Shown here one piece after another: positions 1 through 7,472 of a stretch of 64,000 bases of DNA. Both the position numbers and the translations under genes were made by a program. Positions within the stretch are counted from its first letter, which is position 1. Each line of letters opens with the position of its first letter. Source of the stretch: CAIWHR01 sp963773195 (GTDB taxonomy: Bacteria; Pseudomonadota; Gammaproteobacteria; Burkholderiales; Casimicrobiaceae); contig CAVZAE010000002.1 of assembly GCA_963773195.1 (NCBI GenBank), positions 193,395 to 257,394 on the forward strand, written 5' to 3'. A model generated the notes under the pieces. The model saw only the letters and a program-made list of their open reading frames with translations, ran no database searches and was not told the origin of the DNA.

Positions 1-1
1 C

Positions 2-1663
2 GCAGCGGGCAATGCAGATGCGACCAGCCGCTTGGCGCAGCGCTTCCGCGGGTCCGCCCTCGCACGTAACACGCTCGATGCCGTAGTCCTCCACTGGCGG
101 CACACCCTTTCCGCCGTGCAGGTCGAAACGCCGGATGCCGCGCTCAACGTGCTGATCAACGGCTGGCTCGTCTACCAAACGATCGCCTGCCGACTGTGGG
201 CGCGCAGCGGCTACTACCAGTCGGGCGGCGCCTACGGTTTCCGCGACCAGCTCCAGGACGTGATGGCCCTTGTGCACGCCGAGCCGGCGCTCATGCGCGC
301 ACATATCGTGCTCTGTGCCGGCCGTCAGTTTTCTGAAGGCGACGTCCAGCACTGGTGGCATCCGGTGTCCGGGCGCGGCGTGCGCACGCACTGTTCCGAC
401 GACTACCTTTGGCTGCCACTGGCGACATCCCGCTACATTCTGGCTACCGGCGATACGTCGGTGCTGGATGAAACCGCCCCCTTTCTGGAAGGCCGCCCGG
501 TCCAGCCGGATGACGACTCGTATTACGACCTCCCGGGCCAGTCGGACGAACGCGCGAATGTCTACGAGCACTGCGTAAGAGCGATTCTGCACGGTCTCAG
601 ATTCGGAACGCATGGCTTGCCGCTTATTGGGTCGGGTGACTGGAACGATGGCATGAACCTCGTCGGCCGCCGCGGCAGAGGCGAAAGCGTATGGCTCGGA
701 TTCTTCCTTTGCCACGTGCTGGGAGAATTCGCCAAAGTGGCGCGAATGCGTAACGACCCTTCGTTCGCGGACCGTTGTGCAATGGAGGCGGCGCAATTAC
801 GGCAACGAATCGAGGAGAATGCCTGGGATGGCGAGTGGTATCGGCGGGCATACTTCGACGACGGCTCTCCCCTCGGTTCCCGTGACAATGCCGAATGTCA
901 GATCGATTCGGTTGCGCAGAGTTGGGCGGTGCTATCCGGCCCGGACGATGCCGCGCGCTCGCGCATGGCAATGAACGCCGTGAATGCGCGCCTGGTTCGC
1001 CGCGAGCACGCATTGATCCAGCTTCTCGATCCGCCGTTCGACACCTCGGATCTCGAGCCCGGATACATCCGCGGATATGTGCCAGGCGTGCGCGAAAACG
1101 GCGGTCAGTACACTCATGGTGCGATCTGGGCCGCGATGGCGTTCGCGGCGCTGGGCGACGCGGAACGCGCCTGGGAATTGACGGCCATGATCAACCCGAT
1201 AAATCACGCACGAACCCTGGAGGGTGCTGCCGTGTACAAGGTGGAACCCTACGTCGTCGCCGCCGACGTCTACGCCCTCACGCCGCACACGGGCCGTGGC
1301 GGTTGGACCTGGTACACGGGCTCGGCTGGCTGGATGTACCGCCTTGTCGTGGAGTCGCTGCTGGGGCTCAACCTGGAAGTGGATCGACTTCGTTTCGCGC
1401 CGTGCCTGCCCCCAGAGTGGAATGAGTTGGCGCTGCACTATCGGTATCGCGAAACTCACTACCACATCGTGGTACGGCGAATCGAGACGGAAGGCGACGC
1501 GGCAACGGCAACGGTAAGCGTAACCCTCGATGGGGTCCCGCAACCCGGCAACTCTGTCGTTCTCGCCGACGATTGCCAGGAACATCACGTCGAGGTGCGT
1601 ATTCGCTCCGAACGTCAAGTTCCGCAAATGAGCGTTACGCCGGGACTTGCTACCATCTCCTGA
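2..1663 (+). CDS. ndvB: Cyclic beta-1,2-glucan synthase, C-terminal GH94 part (5' truncated)
   Basis: The frame is open to the left edge, so only the last ~553 residues of a protein that is normally well over 2,500 residues are present. The motif GSGDWNDGM (about nt 629-655) carries the catalytic Asp of the GH94 phosphorylase family. The stretches LWARSGYYQSGGAYGFRDQL, QHWWHP and THCSDDYLWLP are typical of the C-terminal module of NdvB/Cgs. In the full enzyme a membrane GT84 domain makes beta-1,2-glucan from UDP-glucose, and the GH94 module sets chain length by phosphorolysis before cyclisation. The product is a periplasmic osmoregulated glucan. The stop is TGA at 1661-1663 and no gene follows closely. 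The GH94 identity is firm; the full NdvB architecture is inferred because the upstream part lies outside the window. Confidence 0.9.
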   Translation, partial: AAGNADATSRLAQRFRGSALARNTLDAVVLHWRHTLSAVQVETPDAALNVLINGWLVYQTIACRLWARSGYYQSGGAYGFRDQLQDVMALVHAEPALMRAHIVLCAGRQFSEGDVQHWWHPVSGRGVRTHCSDDYLWLPLATSRYILATGDTSVLDETAPFLEGRPVQPDDDSYYDLPGQSDERANVYEHCVRAILHGLRFGTHGLPLIGSGDWNDGMNLVGRRGRGESVWLGFFLCHVLGEFAKVARMRNDPSFADRCAMEAAQLRQRIEENAWDGEWYRRAYFDDGSPLGSRDNAECQIDSVAQSWAVLSGPDDAARSRMAMNAVNARLVRREHALIQLLDPPFDTSDLEPGYIRGYVPGVRENGGQYTHGAIWAAMAFAALGDAERAWELTAMINPINHARTLEGAAVYKVEPYVVAADVYALTPHTGRGGWTWYTGSAGWMYRLVVESLLGLNLEVDRLRFAPCLPPEWNELALHYRYRETHYHIVVRRIETEGDAATATVSVTLDGVPQPGNSVVLADDCQEHHVEVRIRSERQVPQMSVTPGLATIS

Positions 1664-1906
1664 GCGCAGGCGATAGGGCGGGCTCTCTTAGCCAACGGCC
1701 GCCCTTACGAACAGTTGGTCCAGGCGCTGGGTCGACGCGCCGAGCCAATCCACGGTGCGCGGTCGCTCGCCGCGGTCGGCTCCACGGCCAACCGTAATGT
1801 TCGCCACCGTACGGACGGCGAGGACGAAGGCATCCATCCTGCCGTCAGGTCTCAATGCATGGTCGCGGATTGCTTGCGTGATCGTCGCGGCCGCGGACAC
1901 TTACCT

Positions 1907-2200
1907 ATGGTCGAGAAAGACCTGCTTACGATCGACGTACCTCGGGAGTTCCACCGGCGCATGGCTGCAGTCATCGATGCAGTTCAGGCGGGAATGTGGC
2001 AGGCCGGCGTGCACGACCTTCTGGGCTACGCCACGGACTACGCTTTCGGCCAACAGCGCGGCGTACAGACGTTGGTCTTAAAGAGCAAGCACCGGTCTGC
2101 TTACGTGCGTCTTCATTGGGATACCGTGATGGGCGATTCCGATGGCGACCGACAATTGGTAGGCGTAGCAATCGAGAGCGCAATAAACGAATTGACGTAG
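1907..2200 (+). CDS. Hypothetical protein, 97 aa
   Basis: I do not recognise this family. The ATG at 1907 was chosen because the protein is balanced from there (MVEKDLLTIDVPREF), while the upstream extension of the same frame is arginine-rich and looks non-coding. It shows no signal peptide, membrane segment or Cys/His cluster; it looks like a small soluble alpha/beta protein. It stands alone between the glucan synthase fragment and a tRNA remnant. No strong Shine-Dalgarno is seen. It may be real, but support is only codon-frame quality and length. Confidence 0.4.
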   Translation: MVEKDLLTIDVPREFHRRMAAVIDAVQAGMWQAGVHDLLGYATDYAFGQQRGVQTLVLKSKHRSAYVRLHWDTVMGDSDGDRQLVGVAIESAINELT

Positions 2201-2505
2201 CCAGAAGGTCCGCTTCGTGCCCGACAATGACCGAGGGCTCGGGGGCCCGTCGCAACGCGCGTCTGGGGTGCCAGCGGATCGACCCTATCAACCCGCAGTT
2301 GATCCGGGCGGAGCAGTGTGTTGCGCGCGGCGCCGATGGTGTGAGACTCAGTCTGGAAACACTATGCCACGCTTCAATGGGCGCAAGATCGCCCTTGAAA
2401 TCGTTGCAGCCCTTGCAAGTCTGCACCTAGGGGTTGCCAACGCATAACTCATTGATCACGGGACCTATTTTATGGACCAGACTACCCGCCTCCGATGGGC
2501 ATAAC
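2201..2505. other. Intergenic stretch without a convincing gene
   Basis: Short open frames on the plus strand here (for example 2217-2447) have low-complexity, Arg/Pro-rich translations and no ribosome binding site. I see no repeat, promoter or RNA gene in it. It may contain the junction between the glucan synthase locus and the transporter locus. Confidence 0.4.
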
Positions 2506-2565
2506 AATACGCAGTTGGCTGGTATAACTCTGTCTTGAGGACAGGGCCGCCGTTCAGGACGTAGA

Positions 2566-2597
2566 GGCTGCAGGTTCAAATCCTCTCACCCCGACCA
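2566..2597 (+). pseudogene. tRNA 3'-end remnant (tRNA-Pro-like T arm and CCA end)
   Basis: The segment ggttcaaatcc followed by tctcaccccgacca has the form of a tRNA T loop (TTCAAAT) and acceptor end with encoded CCA. The 3' acceptor strand CACCCCG fits bacterial tRNA-Pro. The matching 5' acceptor strand CGGGGTG is absent in the preceding 90 bases, and the T stem has a mismatch, so no full cloverleaf folds. Some D-arm- and anticodon-arm-like sequence is visible at about 2514-2548, but it does not complete a tRNA. A strong hairpin terminator follows directly, which suggests this was the end of a real tRNA unit. Such ends often mark integration or assembly junctions. Confidence 0.5.
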
Positions 2598-2609
2598 GAT
2601 TTCGAAGGC

Positions 2610-2646
2610 AACGCCGCAGCGCCGCCGCGCTGCGGCGTTCTTCTTT
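2610..2646 (+). terminator. Rho-independent terminator after the tRNA remnant
   Basis: A perfect 12-bp inverted repeat (2610-2621 paired with 2628-2639, six-base loop) is followed by cttctttc. This is a standard intrinsic terminator for the tRNA-like unit ending at 2597. Confidence 0.65.
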
Positions 2647-2654
2647 CGGACGCC

Positions 2655-2700
2655 TATAATCGCGCCATCGCGGCAGCGCGGACTGCCGATTCTCGGAGGA
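2655..2700 (+). promoter_or_regulatory. Promoter -10 box, possible operator and SD of the iron-type ABC operon
   Basis: A perfect TATAAT lies at 2655-2660, about 50 bases before the ATG at 2707; the -35 region is weak. An inverted repeat CGGCAG-N6-CTGCCG (2671-2676 and 2683-2688) sits at the expected transcript start and could be an operator or a 5' hairpin. It does not resemble a classic Fur box. GGAGGA at 2695-2700 is the Shine-Dalgarno. Confidence 0.5.
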
Positions 2701-2706
2701 TCCTCC

Positions 2707-3804
2707 ATGCTCGTCCGTCTTATCGCTTTCGCGGCCGCCTCTGCCGCCTTCGCCGCGCTCGCCCAGACCGTTCCCGCGGGTTATCCCGCCGACTATGCGC
2801 AGACGATCGCCGCCGCCAACAAGGAAGGCAAGGTCGTCATCTACAGCGCACTCGACACCAAGGCGGCACAACCGCTGATCAAGGATTTCCAGGCGCTCTA
2901 TCCCGGCATCAAAGTCGAATACAACGACATGAACTCGACCGAGATGTACAACCGCTTCATCGCCGAAGCGGCGTCGGGCCAGGGCTCCGCCGACATCATG
3001 TGGAGCTCGGCGATGGACCTGCAGGTCAAGCTCGTCGACGATGGGCAGGCGCTCACATACGCGTCGCCCGAGGCCGGCAAGCTGCCGGGCTGGGCCGTCT
3101 ACAAGAACCAGGCGTACGGGACGACGTACGAGCCCGCGGTGTTCATCTACAACAAGCGGCTCGTCGCCGCCGACGAAGTTCCGGCGGATCATGCGGCGTT
3201 CGCGAAGCTCATCAACACGAAGGTCGACAAGTTCAAGGGCAAGGTCACGACCTACGACATCGAGAAGAGCGGTGTCGGCTTCATGTTCGTCGTCCAGGAC
3301 ACCAAGGACTTCTCCGGGATGAAGGACCTCGAGCACGGCTTCGGCGCGACGAACTATCGCGTCTATGCGAGCACCGGCAACATGCTGGAGAAGGTGAGCT
3401 CGGGCGAGCATCTTCTGGGCTATAACGTCCTCGGTTCCTACGCGCTCGTCCGTGCGAAGAAGGATCCCGCGCTCGGCGTTGTGCTACCCAAGGACTACAC
3501 GCTCGTGCTTTCGCGCGTGATGTTCATCGGCAAGCAGGCAAAGAATCCTAATGCGGCGAAGCTCTGGGTCGACTACATCCTGTCGCAGCGCGGACAAAAG
3601 CTCATCGGCGGCGATGTCGAGCTCTTCTCGATCCGGAGCGACGTGGACGCGGAATACACGGCCGCCTCGCTCACGAAGCAACTTGGCTCGAACGTCAAGC
3701 CGATCCCGGTCTCCTCGGAAATCGTGAGCTACCTCGACCCGAAGAAGCGGCTCGAGTTCCTGAACGCCTGGAAGGCGGCCCTGGCCGCCGGCGCCGGCAA
3801 GTAG
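2707..3804 (+). CDS. ABC transporter substrate-binding protein, Fe(III)/family 1 type
   Basis: This 365-residue protein begins with a Sec signal peptide (hydrophobic residues 3-20, likely cut after AALA). The mature part has the class II periplasmic binding fold of the FbpA/AfuA/FutA group, e.g. VVIYSALDTKAAQPLIKDF near the N terminus and the AYGTTYEPAVFIYNK segment. It delivers its ligand, usually ferric iron but in some relatives phosphonates or sugar phosphates, to the permease and ATPase encoded just downstream (35 nt gap, same strand). The ATG at 2707 has an ideal SD. The transporter family is clear; iron as ligand is inferred from the operon type. Confidence 0.88.
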   Translation: MLVRLIAFAAASAAFAALAQTVPAGYPADYAQTIAAANKEGKVVIYSALDTKAAQPLIKDFQALYPGIKVEYNDMNSTEMYNRFIAEAASGQGSADIMWSSAMDLQVKLVDDGQALTYASPEAGKLPGWAVYKNQAYGTTYEPAVFIYNKRLVAADEVPADHAAFAKLINTKVDKFKGKVTTYDIEKSGVGFMFVVQDTKDFSGMKDLEHGFGATNYRVYASTGNMLEKVSSGEHLLGYNVLGSYALVRAKKDPALGVVLPKDYTLVLSRVMFIGKQAKNPNAAKLWVDYILSQRGQKLIGGDVELFSIRSDVDAEYTAASLTKQLGSNVKPIPVSSEIVSYLDPKKRLEFLNAWKAALAAGAGK

Positions 3805-3839
3805 CGCGCAACGTCGGAGCGCCCCCGGCGCCTCACCCG

Positions 3840-5523
3840 ATGCGCACCGCCACGCTCGCGGCGGTCCCGCGCGGCCTTACGATCCTCGTGACGGCCGCGG
3901 CGGTGCTGGCGCCGCTCGGGCTCATCCTCTACCAGAGCTTCCTCACCGCCCCGTTCTTCGACGCGCGCAAGACCGCGGGCCTCGAGGCGTACGCGTTCAT
4001 CTTCGCCGACCCGGATTTCTGGGAGGCGTTCGCGAATTCGTTTCTGCTCGCGGCAATGATGGTCGTCATCGCGGTGCCGCTCGGAGGCTTGCTCGCATTC
4101 GTGATGGAGCGCACCGATCTCCCGGCGAAGCGCTGGATCGAACCGCTGATCCTCGTGCCGAGCTTCGTCTCGCCGATGGTGCTCGCGTTCGGCTACGTCG
4201 TTGCCGCGGGGCCGGTCGGGTTTTATACGGTGTGGGCGACCGATTTCTTCGGAGGCGCGCCGTGGGGAATCTACTCGGTTTTCGCGATCGGCGTCATCGC
4301 CGGGCTGCTGCACGTTCCCAACGTCTACGTCTACGCATCGGCCGCGCTCAAGAGCCTGGGCTCGGATGTCGAGGAGGCCGCGCGCGTCGCCGGCGCCTCG
4401 CCGTTCCGCGTGGCCGCGACCGTCTCGCTGCCGCTCATCATGCCGGCCTTGCTGTTTGCATCGGTGCTCGTGTTCTTCCTGGGCTTCGAGCTGTTCGGGC
4501 TTGCCGCTGGTGCTGGGCGATCCCGAGGGCCACCTGGTACTGTCGACCTACCTCTACAAGCTCACGAACAAGCTCGGCACGCCGTCGTATCACCTGATGG
4601 CGGCGGTCGCGATCTGCATCGTCGCCGTGACGTTTCCGCTGGTGCTACTGCAGCGCTACCTGCTGCAGAACGCGCGCAAGTACGCGACGATCAAGGGCAA
4701 GGCCGGACGGATGCGCGAGCTGCCGCTGCGCCGCTGGAAGTGGGTCGCGGCGGCACTCATCGGACTCTGGCTCTTCGTCGGCGTCATCGTGCCGCTGTCC
4801 GGTGTCGCGCTCCGCGCGTTCGTATCGAACTGGGGCTACGGCGCGACGCTCTCCGAGGTGTTCACCTTCGAGCACTTCGTCTCGGTGTGGGACGAGCCTA
4901 CCCATATGCGGGCGATCTGGAACACGATCCTGATCGGCACCGTGGGCGGCGCGATCGCGGTCGCGTGCTACACGGCGATCGGCTTCGCGACGCATCGCCG
5001 CCATGACGGCTGGTCGCGCTTCGTCGACTACCTCGTGCTCGTCCCGCGCGCCATTCCGGGACTTCTCGCCGGGCTCGCGTTCCTGTGGGTGTTCCTGTTC
5101 TTCCCTCCTCTGACACCGCTTCGCGCGACGATCTTCAGCATGTGGCTCGCGTATACCGTCGTGTGGCTCGCGTACGGAATGCGGCTCATCTCGTCGTCGC
5201 TCATGCAGGTGTCGACCGAGCTCGAGGAGGCGGCGCGCTCCGCGGGCGCCACGCGCGGCATGGTGTCGCGCCAGATCACGCTGCCGCTGATCCGGCCGGG
5301 ATTGCTCGCGTCGTGGCTACTCGTGTTCATGATTTTCGAGCGCGAATATTCGACGGGCGTCTATCTCCTTGCGCCCGGCACCGAGGTCATCGGCGCACAG
5401 CTCGTTTCGCTGTGGCAGGGCGGCGCGATCGACGTCGTCGCCGCGCTGTCGTTGATCAATGTCGTGCTGGTCGGCATCGGCCTCGCGATGGCGCTGCGCT
5501 TCGGCGTGCGGCTGCGCGATTGA
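3840..5523 (+). CDS. Fe(III)-type ABC transporter permease (FbpB-like), frameshifted
   Basis: Two overlapping frames make one ~560-residue permease of the fused, two-domain FbpB/SfuB type with about 12 membrane helices. The first half (3840 to ~4500) ends in FFLGFELFGL. The second continues in the next frame with PLVLGDPEGHL. One surplus T in the run at 4501-4502 explains the shift: deleting it restores a continuous reading frame. Each half carries an EAA loop for ATPase docking (VEEAARVAGASPFRV and LEEAARSAGATRGMV). It forms the membrane channel of the uptake system with the flanking genes. I read this as one gene with a single-base error or a very recent mutation. Confidence 0.85.
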
Positions 5524-5547
5524 CGGCCAAGACCAAGGAAATCGATC

Positions 5548-6603
5548 ATGTCCGAGCTCACCGTCGAAGACGTTCGACTCTCCTACGGCGACAACCCGAT
5601 CCTGAAGGGCGTCTCGCTCACGCTCGAGCGCGGCGAGGTCGTCGCGCTGCTCGGTCCATCGGGGAGCGGGAAGACGACGCTTCTCCGGGCGGTCGCGGGA
5701 CTCGAGCAGCCGCACACAGGCACAATCAGGGTCGGCAGCAAGGTCGTGTTCGACCGCTCGTCGAGCGTCGACATTCCCGCCGAGGGCCGCAATCTGGGGC
5801 TCGTGTTCCAGTCGTATGCATTGTGGCCGCACAAGACCGTCTACGACAACGTCGGTTACGGCCTCAAGCTGCGCAAGGTGGCGGCGGCGGAGATCGCAAC
5901 GCGCGTGCGCGCTGCGCTCGACCAGCTCTCGCTCGGACATCTCGCCGAGCGCTTCCCGCACCAGCTGTCGGGGGGCCAGCAGCAGCGCGTCGCGCTCGCG
6001 CGCGCGCTCGTCTACAACCCGCCGGTCATCCTGCTGGACGAGCCGCTGTCGAACCTCGATGCGAAGCTGCGCGAGGAAGCGCGCGCCTGGCTGCGGGAGC
6101 TCATCGTGCGTCTGCAGCTATCGGCGCTGTGCGTCACGCACGACCAGGGCGAGGCGCTCGCAATGTCGGACCGCATCCTGTTGCTGAACGAGGGCAAGAT
6201 CGAGCAACAGGGAACGCCCCAGCAGATGTACGGCGATCCCGCGACGCTGTTCGCCGCCGATTTCATGGGCAGCAACAACCGGCTCGCGGGTCGCGTCGCC
6301 GAAGTGCGCGACGGCACGGCGCGCCTCGATGGCGACGGGTTTTCGCTGTGGGGGCAGGCGATGCGCGGCACGGCCGCGGGCGGGAATGGCACTGCGATGA
6401 TTCGGCTCGAACGCATGCGCATCGCAAACGGTGCCGGCGAGAACCACGTCGAAGCCGAGCTCGCGACGTCGATGTACCTGGGCGACAAGTGGGAGCACCT
6501 GTTCGCGCTCGGTGGCAACCGGTTGCGCGCCTACGGCAACGCACCACTCGCAGCAGGGCGGCATTGGCTCGAGCTGCCGCGGCGGGACCTCTGGATCTTT
6601 TAG
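5548..6603 (+). CDS. Fe(III)-type ABC transporter ATP-binding protein (FbpC-like)
   Basis: This 351-residue ATPase has Walker A GPSGSGKTT (residues ~34-42), the signature LSGGQQQR, Walker B VILLDEPLSNLD and the switch His in CVTHDQGEA. The C-terminal ~110 residues form the TOBE regulatory region usual in the FbpC/PotA/MalK group. It powers the permease encoded 24 nt upstream. The gene closes the three-gene uptake operon and its stop overlaps the convergent PEP-CTERM gene by four bases. Confidence 0.9.
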   Translation: MSELTVEDVRLSYGDNPILKGVSLTLERGEVVALLGPSGSGKTTLLRAVAGLEQPHTGTIRVGSKVVFDRSSSVDIPAEGRNLGLVFQSYALWPHKTVYDNVGYGLKLRKVAAAEIATRVRAALDQLSLGHLAERFPHQLSGGQQQRVALARALVYNPPVILLDEPLSNLDAKLREEARAWLRELIVRLQLSALCVTHDQGEALAMSDRILLLNEGKIEQQGTPQQMYGDPATLFAADFMGSNNRLAGRVAEVRDGTARLDGDGFSLWGQAMRGTAAGGNGTAMIRLERMRIANGAGENHVEAELATSMYLGDKWEHLFALGGNRLRAYGNAPLAAGRHWLELPRRDLWIF

Positions 6604-7190
6604 GGATCTGTCGGCCTTTGCTTCGCGCGCCCGCGAATGACCGCTCCAAGCGCGCCCAATGCGACTATGAGCAGGACCCAGCTCGACGGTTCCGGAATCA
6701 CATGGATCGTCAACAACGAGTCATACAGAATCGTTCCTGCCCCTCCTGCCGTAGGAAACAAGTCGACACCGTAGGAATATCGGTACGTGCCGGGCGGGGT
6801 GCCGGCCGGAATAGCAAACGTCCGTAGATCGGTCACAGCGGTCACGACGGGGCCGGTTACCGTAGGGCCAAGGTAGCCGCCGACGAACTCGTCTGCGAAA
6901 TAGATATTTCCAATTGGTGGATCGAAGTCCTGCGAAAGCAATACTGAACCCGCCAAAATATCGAGGTGCGGGCTCGCCGCGGTGAGGCCGAAAAGCCGGT
7001 CGTCGCTGTAAGTGAACGTCAATGCGTCTTCTGTCGTGAAGAATCCGCGCAGAGTAAATTGACCACCGGGAGTAGTGGTGTATTCAACAGGAGAGAGATT
7101 TAGTGTCAGCAGATAGTTCGCGCTTCCCGGTTCGGCTGCAACCAGCGCGACTAAGAACGACACCAACATCCATATCCGCAACGTAGGCAT
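6600..7190 (-). CDS. PEP-CTERM domain secreted protein
   Basis: From the ATG at 7190 the protein is ~196 residues. It has a signal peptide (LRIWMLVSFLVALVAA), a beta-rich middle, and a C-terminal sorting signal: VIPEPSSWVLLIVALGALG followed by an Arg/Lys tail. The PEP motif, helix and basic tail are recognised by exosortase/EpsH systems, which occur in biofilm- and exopolysaccharide-forming proteobacteria. No exosortase gene is in this window. The frame is open upstream of 7190, but that extension is Arg-rich and lacks the signal peptide. The sorting signal is clear; substrate and role are unknown. Confidence 0.78.
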   Translation of the reverse strand: MPTLRIWMLVSFLVALVAAEPGSANYLLTLNLSPVEYTTTPGGQFTLRGFFTTEDALTFTYSDDRLFGLTAASPHLDILAGSVLLSQDFDPPIGNIYFADEFVGGYLGPTVTGPVVTAVTDLRTFAIPAGTPPGTYRYSYGVDLFPTAGGAGTILYDSLLTIHVIPEPSSWVLLIVALGALGAVIRGRAKQRPTDP

Positions 7191-7472
7191 CTCCCTCTGC
7201 CCTCCGGTCCGGAAAGGATAGCGCAATCGCACAGGTCGACGCAGACGTCGGCTGCGACGCGGAACCGCCATGCGGCGCGGAAGAGGACGGTGGCGATGCG
7301 AGGCGGGCATCCCAGCGCACTCGTGAACATGGTTGGCGCGATCGCGCCAATCACGGGACGGTTCCGCGCCGAGACGCGCACGCCTCTGAAGTGATTCGCC
7401 CCGTAGCACTGGCGTGGGCTTCAGTCCGTGGGAGCAGCCGCGCGAAGAATGCCGCTTACCCCTCGGGCTCGT

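Noticed and set aside
1688..1900. Minus-strand 70-codon frame
   Set aside because: No ribosome site or recognisable domain; it lies antisense to the upstream region of the 97-aa protein.
2554..3411. 285-codon open frame on the minus strand ending in LVGVRGFEPAASTS
   Set aside because: The ending is the reverse translation of the tRNA CCA/T-arm region, and the body is antisense to the binding-protein gene; it is a GC-rich shadow.
5085..6827. 580-codon plus-strand open frame
   Set aside because: It overlaps the permease and FbpC-like genes in another frame and is almost all Arg/Ala; no domain or start site supports it.
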